A stretch of DNA of 64,000 nucleotides from Daucus carota subsp. sativus (Eukaryota; Streptophyta; Magnoliopsida; Apiales; Apiaceae): NCBI RefSeq assembly GCF_001625215.2, contig NC_030383.2, positions 54,866,380-54,930,379 of the forward strand. The letters run 5' to 3'. Positions within the stretch are counted from its first letter, which is position 1, and each line of letters begins with the position of its first letter. The notes beneath the pieces are model-generated. The model searched no databases. It was given only the letters and a program-made list of their open reading frames with translations, and was not told the origin of the DNA. A program made the translations under genes and the position numbers. Positions 12,532-22,709 of the stretch are shown piece after piece.

Positions 12532-12612
12532 GAATGGTTCTCTACATGGTATCAGAGCTCCCAAATAATGGGATTTCGAGTGAGTTTTTAGATGGAATGA
12601 TTCTCTACAAGT
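12532..12612 (+). mobile_element. Short scrap with Ty1/copia-type primer-binding motif
   Basis: TGGTATCAGAGC at 12547 is the motif that commonly follows the left LTR of plant copia elements. A GAATGRTTCTCTACA box occurs on both sides of it (about 12532 and 12596). Nothing else of such an element is present, so this is at most a small fossil fragment; chance is possible. Confidence 0.35.
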
Positions 12613-12943
12613 ATAACAAAAAGAAGCACTTAACTTGGCCAAAGGGAGACCCGGAAACAGTAAAAGAAAGTGAATAAAGAATCAGATACAGAGTTGTCCC
12701 TAAAATGAAGAAAAAGAATATAACAGAAGTTAAGGTCCAAGATTGAACTTGCTGAGTAGTTCTTTCCAATACCAAACTTGGAAGACACGATTAAAAGAAA
12801 AGCAAAAAGAAAAAGAAAGAATAATAAAAAGAAGTGCCGAATTTGAAACTTAAAACTGAAGGAACAAAGATCATTAGTGTCCTTAAATTGGTGTCTTAGG
12901 CGTTAATCATCATTACCATCACATATCTGCCTCAACACCCGTA

Positions 12944-14894
12944 ATGAGTCTAACACTAGAGCATTTTAGTCACCCAAAACACTCATTAGTACTTAAAGAT
13001 TTTGATGTTATTGCAGACGATGCTATCTGCCATGTCTGCGACACAAGCGTTATAGGCTCTCCAACATATACTTGTAGTCGTAGTAGTGATGATGCTGAGT
13101 GTCAAGGCTTCTACCTCCACAAGAGTTGTGCAGAATTACCCACAACAATTACTTTCTACAAGCACAACCAACACCCCCTTGTTCTGCTCAAACACCCTCA
13201 TCAATTTTGTGATTCTTGTGGTGAGGATTTTAAGTTCTCTTAGGCATGCGATGATTGTCGATTTGATGTGTGTCTGATTTGTGCTTTTCAACAAAGACTG
13301 CTTCATCACCAAGGTCACCCTGAGCACCCACTCACATTGATGCCCAGGAAATCCTTGTTTAAATGCGATGCTTGTTATGAAAAAGCGGAAGACTCTTCTT
13401 ATGTATGCACCACCTGTGACTTGTGCATCCACAAGGAATGTGCCTTTTCTCCATACACTATCCCAACTCCTGCTTTTCACCATCACCCTCTCCATCTTAT
13501 CTACTCTATTCCTCAAATGCATCGTTTTTTCGACCGCAACTGCAACATCTGTCAGCGACGAGTTTATAGAAACTTCTAGATGTATTATTGTCATAAATGC
13601 ACATATTTTGTGCATATGAGATGTGCCACATCCTCACCTACATCGTCTTCTCTGTAAGTACTCTGTTTTAACAAGAATTATTGTTATTTTTTTGATCATC
13701 TGTTTTTCCTCAATCTCATGACCTAATGTCTTGAGCTATTGCTAAACAATTCAATTTATTTTCAGAAATGAGATTAAAGAAGAGGGCAGTCACAATGATG
13801 AAGCTGATTTGATAGAGCTTCCACTGCATAGCGAGGAATCGCTATTTGATCTGATAATATCCCAATGTCGCAAGCTCCAATTTCAATTTCAAGGTAAAAA
13901 TAAAAATAGTACTGCTATATCACCAGCTCCTGATCCTCCCATAATTAATAAACACTGGAGTCATAAGGAGCATCCATTAGTGCGGTTCCAGTACAGTACT
14001 AGTGAGAATGATAACACTGAAAATAATTATGATAGAAGAGAGTTGGTATGCGATGGTTGCATTCAACCCATAACTGTTTTCCATCCGTCGTACTATGCTT
14101 GCAATCAATGTGGTTTCTTTCTCCACTCCTTTTGTGCCACTCAGTTTCCAGGAGTATTGGTAGCAGGAGCATGTCCTCCTCATCCCCAGCATTCGCTTAA
14201 GCTTTACGGGAGATCCATCTTCTATACTTCTACATTGTGTGAGATTTGCCGTTACAACACAAATGGATTCTACTATCATTGTAAGACCTGCAATATTAGA
14301 ATTGATATACGTTGTGCATTCTTACCCACCAAGATAAAGCATAAATCACACAACCACCATTCCCTTGTTCTACGTCCATCCTCCAAATCGGTGTGTAGTG
14401 TAAGTGGTAAGGGGATTAAAGGTGGTGTGGAGTATGGATGTGAAATTTGCAGCAAGTTCCAGATACGTATAGTATGTGCATTCTATCCGAGTAAGATGAA
14501 ACACAAATATGATGATCACCCCGTAACCTTGAGACAACCTCCATTCTTCTATGAGGGAGTATTTTACTGTGAAATATGTGAGGGACAAGTTAACAATCAG
14601 TGGTGGCTCTATCATTGTGGTGAATGTGATCATTCTTTGCACACTTATTGCCTCCATTGGATAGAAAGTCTCAAGTTTGGAAGGACGGTTGAACTTGATA
14701 TCAACGATCAATCACACACACTTACCTTGGTGTTGAAGAACCATACAATAGATACTCAGCCTATGAGCAAGTGTGGATATTGTGGGAAAGACTACATCTG
14801 TGATGTCTTCTTAGAATGTGATGGGTGTGGATATCTTATCTGCTGTCCCTGTGTTATTAAAATCAAGGCGAGTAACAAGTCTATACACTTTTGA
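12944..14894 (+). pseudogene. DC1-3: DC1-domain gene with two nonsense codons in exon 1
   Basis: Exon 1 is about 12944-13653 and exon 2 is 13766-14894, with the same intron position as DC1-2. The upstream ATG of the MSASTP start has become ATA, leaving the second ATG (MSLT). Two in-frame stops interrupt exon 1: TAG at 13241-13243 where relatives have TAC (Tyr), and TAG at 13577-13579 where relatives have TGG (Trp). Exon 2 is fully open for 375 codons and is very close to that of DC1-4, so decay is recent or exon 2 was refreshed by gene conversion. Exon 1 is closest to DC1-2. An exon-2-only product is conceivable, but no start signal for one is evident. Confidence 0.85.
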
Positions 14895-15282
14895 TGCACT
14901 AGTTTCTTTGCCTCCCCTCTGTGGAATACCAAAAGACTTCAAGAATTTTATCTACCAGCAAGAAGGGCCAGCCAGAATTAGTCTTTGTTTTTGAAAAAAA
15001 TATTGTAAAATCGTCTAGTTATTTGTGTTGTGTGTTTTTATTTCTTTCTTACCAATATTTTCGACCCAAAGTCGCTCACAAGCATGATTCAGGAAACAAC
15101 ATCGACCCAAATGATACACGAGAAGGATCCCAATTATGTGCATAAGTTAAAATGTTTTAAGGATATCACTTTGTTTCTGTGAATAGAAATAATTTACTTT
15201 AATTATTAAAGATTTTTGTTTCATGTAATATGTTATATTCGTAAGCGGTTTTGCAGCTCCGTGAACACTTCTCTCATCTCTC
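14895..15282. other. DC1-3 3' flank
   Basis: Holds the shared 3' UTR-like block and the recurring TCGCTCACAAGCATGATTC segment (about 15072). It leads directly into the minisatellite. No gene is seen. Confidence 0.5.
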
Positions 15283-15605
15283 ATCTCACAAATTATTTAC
15301 TTTGTATCTGTCAGTGCATCTCTTTTACCAATTAACACAAATGTAGCGGAACAAACAACCATCATCTCACAAATTATTTACTTTGTGTGCATATCTTTTA
15401 CCACTTAGCACAAATGTATCGGAACAAACAACCATCATCTCACAAATTATTACTTTGTACGGTATCTGTTATTAATGCATCTCTTTACCGGTTAGCACAA
15501 ATATATAAGAATAAACAACCAATATCTCACAAATTATTTACTTTGTATCTGTTAGTGCATCTCTTTTACCAGTTAGCACAAATGTATCGGAAAAAACAAC
15601 CATCA
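15283..15605. repeat. Four-unit minisatellite, ~75-88 bp units
   Basis: Four tandem, imperfect units start near 15283, 15363, 15437 and 15523, each beginning ATCTCACAAATTAT and ending near ACAAACAACC. A single related unit lies in the DC1-2 flank near 11004, so the array expanded locally after duplication. Confidence 0.85.
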
Positions 15606-15639
15606 ATAATGCATATAAGTCTAGATTTAAATTTTAAAA

Positions 15640-16804
15640 AAAAATCTTTTCAAGGAAGATCTATTGTTTCATTCTGCATGTCATACAAATAGTCAATCTT
15701 GACATCATACAACAATATTGTATAGTTTTAACAAGCTTGCACTTAGATGCCGAAACTCATCTAAGAAGGCAGGAAAATGGTCTTGGTCATGTACTGTATG
15801 TGATGCAAACAAATCCTATCATTTAGCAGAACTGTCACACAGTCATCAGTCTTTATTCTGAAAATAGCACTAACAAGAAAAAATACCAAACAACTAGACT
15901 TCTACAAAAGAGAAATTTCAAAAAGCTTATGCATAAGGATTTGGCAAGTTCATCCAAGTCTGTGAAGGTCTTATGGGGTGCTGAGAGGAACTTGTCTTAA
16001 ATATACAAGTAGAACTAGAAGCATAGTGAAAACTTTACCTTGACGACCAGCAATGGGTATGTTGCAAGAGTTGCTCCCAGTTTTGTTACAGCTCCTGGTT
16101 TTTCCTTTCTAATCAGCAATCTGCTTTAAAGTTTTGGGGCAAGATCTCTCCCATGACATAACCCAAAGTCGCTCACAAGCATGATTCAGGATACAACATG
16201 GACCCAAATGATACCACCTCACGAGGAGGATCCCAATTATGTGCATAAGTCGAAATTTGAAGTAATAATTGTAAACAAATACTAGGGCATACCCTAAGGT
16301 TCCTTGAGAAGAAAACTCCCCAACTCAAATGTAAAAAGGCCAGACCAGAGAAGGCAGTCGAAAGAACTAGCCTCCACAGATACAGAGAAAAACAGTTAAT
16401 TACCAGTACTAATCAACTCATAAAAAACCGATACTAATACAAGGCTGATAATGGGAAAATTTTGTTTAGGTAAACATAGGCCTGCAGTAAAAATAAAAAA
16501 TTAGGTACAAATTATTACAAAGATACTCTTGCAAATATACATTAATTTTCTCTTTCTTCATAACCTTTACCATTAAGCAAATCTATTAACACTTGAGAAT
16601 GACCACTAGATGCTAGAAATCACAGAAAGTTGTAAGCACCGAGATGTGATCTCAAAAATGAGAGCAAAAGACATCAACCGAAGACAAATACGCCGAATTT
16701 CTAAAACAAGTATGCTTCATTTTCAAGTGGTTGATAGAATCCGAGACAGTTAGTGCACTGACCACATATAGCTTGTCAACTAAGCTATTTGCAATCTCAA
16801 TCTA
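15640..16804. repeat. Segmental duplication, copy A (partner 29130-30430)
   Basis: Long co-linear similarity to 29130-30430: shared landmarks include GGAAGATCTATTGTTTCAT, AAAAGCTTATGCATAAG, GCAATCTGCTTTAAAG and AGTGCACTGACCACA. Copy B ends against the PH1 gene, which suggests copy A came from the PH1 side. It carries a carrier-gene exon fragment on the minus strand. Confidence 0.85.
16039..16108 (-). pseudogene. Exon fragment of a PXN-like peroxisomal carrier
   Basis: On the minus strand a ~70-bp open stretch, bounded by an AG acceptor-like and a GTAAAG donor-like site, reads GAVTKLGATLATYPLLVVK. This closely resembles the KLGAT-x-TYPLLVVK segment of plant mitochondrial-carrier-family proteins of the peroxisomal NAD carrier type (PXN), recalled from memory. 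The match includes the first part of a carrier signature (P-x-x-x-V-K). No other exon is seen nearby, so it is a captured gene piece, not a gene. Confidence 0.65.
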
Positions 16805-16997
16805 AGAGCATCTCGGAACAAAACTTTTAGTTAAATTGTCTATATGGCATTTAGGTGGTATGTATGTGTCAATTTTTAAAAAATATGTAAAAGTTTTGGA
16901 CTCCAACCATATTCCCCTTAGCAAAAATTATAGATAACCATATTTTGATTGGCTATATTTGCTGAACCAACAAACCTCTTAGCTAAAATTTTAGCTA
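16805..16997. mobile_element. Left part of a GAGCATCTC-type MITE
   Basis: Starts AGAGCATCTC after TCTA and has the AT-rich body typical of GAGCATCTCC elements (compare the complete one at 44033). It is interrupted by the Stowaway at 16998; a possible right part lies at 17306-17340 (CCATTGGAGTG). The right end is uncertain. Confidence 0.4.
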
Positions 16998-17303
16998 CTC
17001 CCTCCGTCCCATTTTATGTGAGCTGGTTTGAATTTTACGGAGATTAAGAAAAAAGTAATAAATGTAGTTGAAAAGTGGGTAAAGTGATGGGACCCATCAA
17101 TATTTAATACTGTAATAGATTTGAGATAGTGGAGGAAAGTAGTTGGTGTAATAATGTTTATTTAATAAAAAAAGAGTATAAAATATAGAGATAGTGGGTG
17201 TAATAGTGAAAAGTAGTGTTCAAAAATAGTAAGTATTATAAGTTTATTCTTTTTGGGATGTCCCAAAAAGGAAATGAGTTCACATGAAATGAGACGGACG
17301 GAA
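16998..17303. mobile_element. Stowaway (Tc1/mariner) MITE
   Basis: Terminal repeats CTCCCTCCGTCCCATTT at the left and the complementary GAGACGGACGGAA at the right, flanked by the TA dinucleotide on both sides. 306 bp, non-coding. Confidence 0.85.
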
Positions 17304-17381
17304 TATCATATTATACACAATACCATTGGAGTGTTTACCCTTCCCTTTAGGTAGAAATTTACATAATCATTATTTTATTAT

Positions 17382-18937
17382 ACTTGTTGATAACCCGTGC
17401 TTGCCAAGCACGGATTTATATAAAATTTTAAAATTTGTTATTTATTGGAAGAACAATGTCTTTTTTCAAATACATTATCATATTTTTTATTATAACTATT
17501 TAAATTATTGTTTTAAAATGATATTTAAGTTATTGTAATTTAATATAAGATTTTCTATATACTAAAATTTGATCCCACTTTAAATTTAATTCATAACAAT
17601 ATGAGTACCTGTTCTATGGAGTTCACAATATAAGAGTATTGGAGTCAAAATTATTTAAAAATAATCCAGTCGTTTCAATATTAATTTTTTTAGTCTACAA
17701 TATTTGTAAACATCTGCAATTTGCAGGTTATGTTCTACAATATAATTGTTGCAATCAAAAAGATAAAATATTTTGACGTATGTCTAGAGTCTCGGTTCTT
17801 TTATTATATGTTGCAATATGGACAATGACTTAATTTTCTTTGAGTTTCTATTTGTGAAGTCAGTGTTACCAACGCCTTATTCGTCTTTATCACAATCTTC
17901 TGAAAAACACTGAATGATAATAAGTATTATTATTAAAAAATATATGACCAAGTTTTTTGGTACTTTGGTATCAATATTTCTTTTTAAATTTAATTCTGAT
18001 ATATTATAAAAATTTTATAAATTTATTTCATAAATTAAATTGTGTAAGTCTTAAAAATTAAAACGAATAATTTTGTTTCCATTATTATTCTATTGATAGG
18101 ATATTATATTAATATCAACATGAACTCCTTATTTATTTGAACTCTGAAACATGATAAAAGATTTATAGAGTTGTTCCGTATATTAAATTATTTGAGTTTT
18201 AAAAAATTAAAACAAATAATTTTGTTGGTAATATATTTTTATTAGTGAGATAATTGTTTTTTTAATTAGTGAGATAATTGTTATAATACAAAATCCTGTC
18301 AAATATAAAAGTTTTTTGATAATAGTAATAATCGTTAAATAAAAAATAAAATTCCGGCAAAAAAATAAAAAATAAAATGATGATAGTCAAATTTTAATAT
18401 GAATTTTATAGAACTGTTTCATAAGTTAAATTGTTAGCGATTTAACGGTGCCGATAGGATAAATGTATATTACAAACTCCTAAACACCATAGAAGTCTTT
18501 TTATAGGAGTATAATAATCTTAATCAATATTAAAATTTTTAATAATAAAATCCGAATCAATATAAAAGTCTTTTCATAATTGTATAATAATAATTATAAA
18601 ATTCTAAAAATGTATAATAATAAGTATAAAATCCTAACAATATGAAAATCTTTTCATAAATCTATAATGATTATTGTTATTGAATAAAAAAATTATATAA
18701 CATTGTTCTAATCAATATTGAAGTTTTTAATAATAAAATTCTATCAATATAGAAGCATTTTCCTGTCCTAATATTAATATTGAGGTCTTTAATAATAAAA
18801 TTCTATTTAATATAAAAGTCTTTTGATAATAGTATAATAATGATCATAAAATCCTAATTAATATGAAAGTGACCAAATTTTGATGTTTTTGATACCCATG
18901 TTCAACGTGATTTCGCTTATTAATAAAAAAATATTAA
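17382..18937 (-). mobile_element. Helitron-like element, non-autonomous (minus strand)
   Basis: Read on the minus strand, the 3' end has a strong hairpin (CCGTGCTTG / CAAGCACGG) a few bases before the terminus, and the 5' end contains TTATTAATAAGCGAAATCA, a common plant Helitron start. The canonical TC start and CTRR end are not clean, so limits are approximate. The interior is very AT-rich with diverged ~90-bp repeats between 18480 and 18870. No coding sequence. Confidence 0.5.
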
Positions 18938-18984
18938 TTTTAGCTAACACTTTTTGTTATCACCCTGGAGATGGTCTGATTAAT

Positions 18985-19060
18985 CACCAATTAATCCTGG
19001 GGATATCCTGGGGATATGGAAATTGCTTTAGCTCTCAGGACCATTGTGTTTCCAACAGGT
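18985..19060 (+). pseudogene. ASA fragment upstream of DC1-4
   Basis: Carries ASA exon 11 sequence from GGGGATATGGAAATTGC to TTTCCAACAGG. The join GATATCCTGGGGATATGG is shared with the fragment at 22641, so both come from one ancestral deletion between ASA intron 9 and exon 11. After CCAACAGG there is a TGTT addition not found in the sister copy. Confidence 0.85.
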
Positions 19061-19430
19061 GTTGGAAACACAAGTTGAAATTTTAGTCAGTTGAAATGAC
19101 CGGAAATAACAAGACAATCAGAATGCATTACAGGCAGAACAAATCATTGCTCTTGGAGTCTTGACATTGACAAGCAGAGCGAACCAAAACTCCCCGAACC
19201 ATTGACGAGCACGACCCGAACCGTAACGGGCTAAAATGGCATGAATAGTGGAGGGGAATAACAAAAACAAGTGCTTAACTTGGAAAAGCGAAAGGGAGAC
19301 ACGAAAACAGTAAAAGAAAGTGAATAAAGAACTAGATACAGGGTTGTCTCCGAAGAAGAAAAAGAAAATTAAGAACAAAAGATCATTAGTGTCTTTAATT
19401 AAACTGGTGTGTAATCTTATTGCAGGTGAG
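19061..19430. other. Duplicated spacer upstream of DC1-4
   Basis: Non-coding sequence matching 23511-23700 and 25141-25275, that is, the DC1-5 upstream region minus several transposon insertions. From about 19375 it still resembles the DC1-1 leader (AGATCATTAGTGTC). Confidence 0.7.
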
Positions 19431-19962
19431 TCTCAATTTGTTAAACTAATATGCGGTTTTGTATTATCATGAACCAAAAATACTAAGTTTAGAAGATCAA
19501 TATAAACAAGTGCCAACCTTAGAAATAGATTTGTAAAAAGAAAATAAAACCGTTGGTCAAAAAATGTAAAAGGAAAGGAAAACGAATAAATAAAGACACA
19601 ACAGAGAACAAGAAGAATAAACAATAATGTGGGGGACAAATAAAAGAAAAAGGAAAAGAAAAGGAACTTGACATGCATCATGCCCCTGTTTGGAAAAGGG
19701 AAGCACGACGTCTTACTTCTGCTTTTTTTTTTATCCGCTTATGTAAAAGATAGTTACTTTTAAGAAGTCAAATTGTAAATAGAAAATGCTAGTTTTTCTT
19801 TACAACTTGTAGTTTTATTTCAAATATTTTACTTATTAGTTCTACATCACTTCTTCTTTTAAGTTGCTTCTCATTCCATTACTTGTATATAAATTGGCGT
19901 TATGTAATAGCATTTCATTAAAAACTCCTTTGTAGCAATAATCCCATATCTATAAACACGAA
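19431..19962 (+). promoter_or_regulatory. Replacement promoter region of DC1-4
   Basis: At about 19425 the similarity to the DC1-1/-2/-3 leader stops, and ~530 bp of different DNA (including a MITE-like stretch with CCCCTGTTTGG near 19683) leads to the start codon. A good TATA box, TATATAAA at 19886-19893, lies 70 bases before the ATG. The same block precedes DC1-5. Confidence 0.6.
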
Positions 19963-21910
19963 ATGAGTCTGACACTAGAGCATTTTAGCCACCCAAAACA
20001 CCCGCTAGTGCTAAAAGAGTGTGATGTTATTGCAGATGATGCTAGATGCTATGTTTGTAACACCTCTGTTATAGCCTCTCCAACATATACTTGTAGTCTT
20101 AGTAGTGTTGAGTGTCAAGGTTTCTACCTCCACAAGACTTGTGCAGAATTACCCACTACAATTCGTTTCCATAAGCACAACCAACACCCCCTTGTTCTGC
20201 TCAAACATCCTGATGATAGTTCTTGTGATGCTTGTGGTGAGGATGTCAAGTTCTCTTACACATGCCAGGATTGTCAATTTGATGTGTGTCTGATTTGTGC
20301 TTTTCAACAGAGAGTGCTTCAACATGAAGGTCACCCTGAGCACATACTAACACTAATGCCAAGGAAATCCTTGTTTAAGTGCGATGCTTGTAGTGAAAAA
20401 GCAGAAGACTCTTCATTTGTATGCATCACCTGTGACTTGTGCATCCACAAGGAATGTGCTCTTTCTCCATTCACTATCCCAGCTCCTGCTTTTCACCATC
20501 ATCCTCTCCATCTTATCTACTCTGTTCCTACCATCCATCGTTATTTCAACCGCAACTGCAACATCTGTCAGCGACGAGTTCATACAAACTTCTGGCTGTA
20601 TTATTGTCATAAATGCACATATTTTGTGCATATGAGGTGTGCGACATCCTCACCTACATCGTCTTCTCTGTAAGTACTCTGTTTTAAAAAGAATTATTGT
20701 TATTTTTTTGATCATCTGTTTTTCCTCAATCTCATGACCTAATGTCTTGAGCTATTGCTAAACAATTCAATTTATTTTCAGAAATGAGATTAAAGAAGAG
20801 GGCAGTCACAATGATGAAGCTGATTTGATAGAGCTTCCACTGCATAGTGAGGAATCGCTATTTGATCTGATAATATCCCAATGTCGCAAGCTCCAATTTC
20901 AATTTCAAGGTAAAAATAAAAATAGTACTGCTATATCACCAGCTCCTGATCCTCCCATAATTAATAAACACTGGAGTCATAAGGAGCATCCATTAGTGCG
21001 GTTCCAGTATAGTACTAGCGAGAATGATAACACTGAAAAAAATTATGATAGAAGAGAGTTGGTATGCGATGGTTGCATTCAACCCATAACTGTTTTCCAT
21101 CAGTCGTACTATGCTTGCAATCAATGTGGTTTCTTTCTCCACTCCTTTTGTGCCACTCAGTTTCCAGGAGTATTGGTAGCAGGAGCATGTCCTCCTCATC
21201 CCCAGCATTCGCTTAAGCTTTACGGGAGATCCATCTTCTATACTTCTACATTGTGTGAGATTTGCCGTTACAACACAAATGGATTCTACTATCATTGTAA
21301 GACCTGCAATATTAAAATTGATATACGTTGTGCATTCTTACCCACCAAGATAAAGCATATATCACACAACCACCATTCCCTTGTTCTACGTCCATCCTCC
21401 AAATCGGTGTGTAGTGTAAGTGGTAAGGGGATTAAAGGTGGTGTGGAATATGGATGTGAAATTTGCAGCAAGTTCCAGATACGTATAGTATGTGCATTCT
21501 ATCCGAGTAAGATGAAACACAAATATGATGATCACCCCGTAACCTTGAGACAACCTCCATTCTTCTATGAGGGAGTATTTTACTGTGAAATATGTGAGGG
21601 ACAAGTTAACAATCAGTGGTGGCTCTATCATTGTGGTGAATGTGATCATTCTTTGCACAATCATTGCCTCCGTTGGATAGAAAGTCTCAAGTTTGGAAGG
21701 ACGGTTGAACTTGATATCAACGATCAATCACACACACTTACCTTGGTGTTGAAGAACCATACAATAGATACTCAGCCTATGAGCAAGTGTAGATATTGTG
21801 GGAAATACTACGTCTCTAATCTCTTCTTAGAATGTGATGGGTGTGGATATCTTATCTGCTGTCCCTGTGTTATTAAAATCAAGGCGAGTAACAAGTCTAT
21901 ACACTTTTGA
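19963..21910 (+). CDS. DC1-4: DC1-domain protein, intact, mosaic
   Basis: Exon 1 is 19963-20669, exon 2 is 20782-21910; the product is 611 aa with the nine-module layout described for DC1-2. The start (MSLTLEHF) lacks the eight-residue MSASTPKM lead of DC1-1. Exon 1 is of the DC1-1/DC1-5 subtype (KECDVIADDARCYVCNTS), while the intron and exon 2 are nearly the same as in DC1-3, with about a dozen residue differences over 361 residues. This mixture implies gene conversion or unequal crossing-over with a breakpoint near the end of exon 1. The upstream region carries a TATA box of its own, so expression may differ from that of DC1-2. Confidence 0.88.
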
Positions 21911-22304
21911 TGCACTAGTTTCTTTGCCTCTCCTCTATGGAAGACCAAAAGACTTCAAGAATTTTATCTACCAGCAAGAAGGGCCAGAATTAGTCTTTGT
22001 ATTTGAAAAAATTATTGTAAAATCGTCTTCATATTTGTGTTGTGTGTTTTTATTTCTTTCTTACAAATATACTTATTTCGACCCAAAGTCGCTCACAAGC
22101 ATGATTCAGGATACAACATGTACCCAGATGACACCACCTCACAGAGAAGGATCCCCATTATGTATATGCATAAGTTGAAATGTTTTAAGGATATCACTTT
22201 ATTTATTTTTTTCAGAAGCTGAAAAGGAAACCTAAATGGGAGAAATGTTTTTTTTGTTAGTTATATTATAATTGTAAACAAAATATGTTCACATTGTTTT
22301 GATA
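21911..22304. other. DC1-4 3' flank
   Basis: Shared 3' UTR-like block, then the recurring TCGCTCACAAGCATGATTC segment at about 22089. No gene is seen. Confidence 0.5.
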
Positions 22305-22611
22305 GGGTCATGTTCTAGAGAGAACCATTAGAGAGAGAACCATAGAACACTTACCTTATTAGGTAAGGGTTCTGCAGCAGAACTTAAGTATTAGTTGGGG
22401 TTCTGCAGCAGAACTTCACAAAAAAAATGTCAATATCTATGAATTATATTTTTAAATTATTTTTTAACACACACAACGATGAAAAAACATGAAAAAAACA
22501 TGTATTTAGATTTAGATACTAAAAATCTATTTAAAATTTAGGGTTCTGCAGCAGAACCCTAGTGGTTCTATGGTTCTATTTTAAGAGGTGGTTCTCTCTT
22601 GAGCGCGACCC
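22305..22611. mobile_element. Mutator-like MITE
   Basis: 307 bp with terminal repeats GGGTCATGTTCTAGAGAGAA at the left and a diverged complement (CTCTCTTGAGCGCGACCC) at the right. It is flanked by the direct repeat TGTTTTGATA (22295 and 22612), 9-10 bp as expected for Mutator-like elements. Internal GGTTCTGCAGCAGAAC repeats; non-coding. Confidence 0.8.
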
Positions 22612-22640
22612 TGTTTTGATAATGTTCATCATTATAATTG

Positions 22641-22709
22641 CTTATCTTGGTGATATCCTGGGGATATGGAAATTGCCTTAGCTCTCAGGACCATTGTGTT
22701 TCCAACAGG
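22641..22709 (+). pseudogene. ASA fragment upstream of DC1-5
   Basis: Joins ASA intron 9 sequence (GCTTATCTTGGTGATATC) directly to exon 11 (GGGGATATGGAAATTGC to CCAACAGG). It was then split by the hAT element at 22710; its continuation resumes at 23503. Confidence 0.88.

Noticed and set aside
12532-12612. A whole LTR element suggested by the primer-binding-like motif
   Set aside because: Only the short motif and two small boxes are present; no second LTR or coding region. Kept only as a low-confidence fossil scrap.
13136-13615. Minus-strand open frames of 100-159 codons across the DC1 exons (also 6137-6571, 14370-14711, 21386-21727)
   Set aside because: They recur at the same place in each DC1 copy only because the sense strand is conserved; no start context or family similarity.
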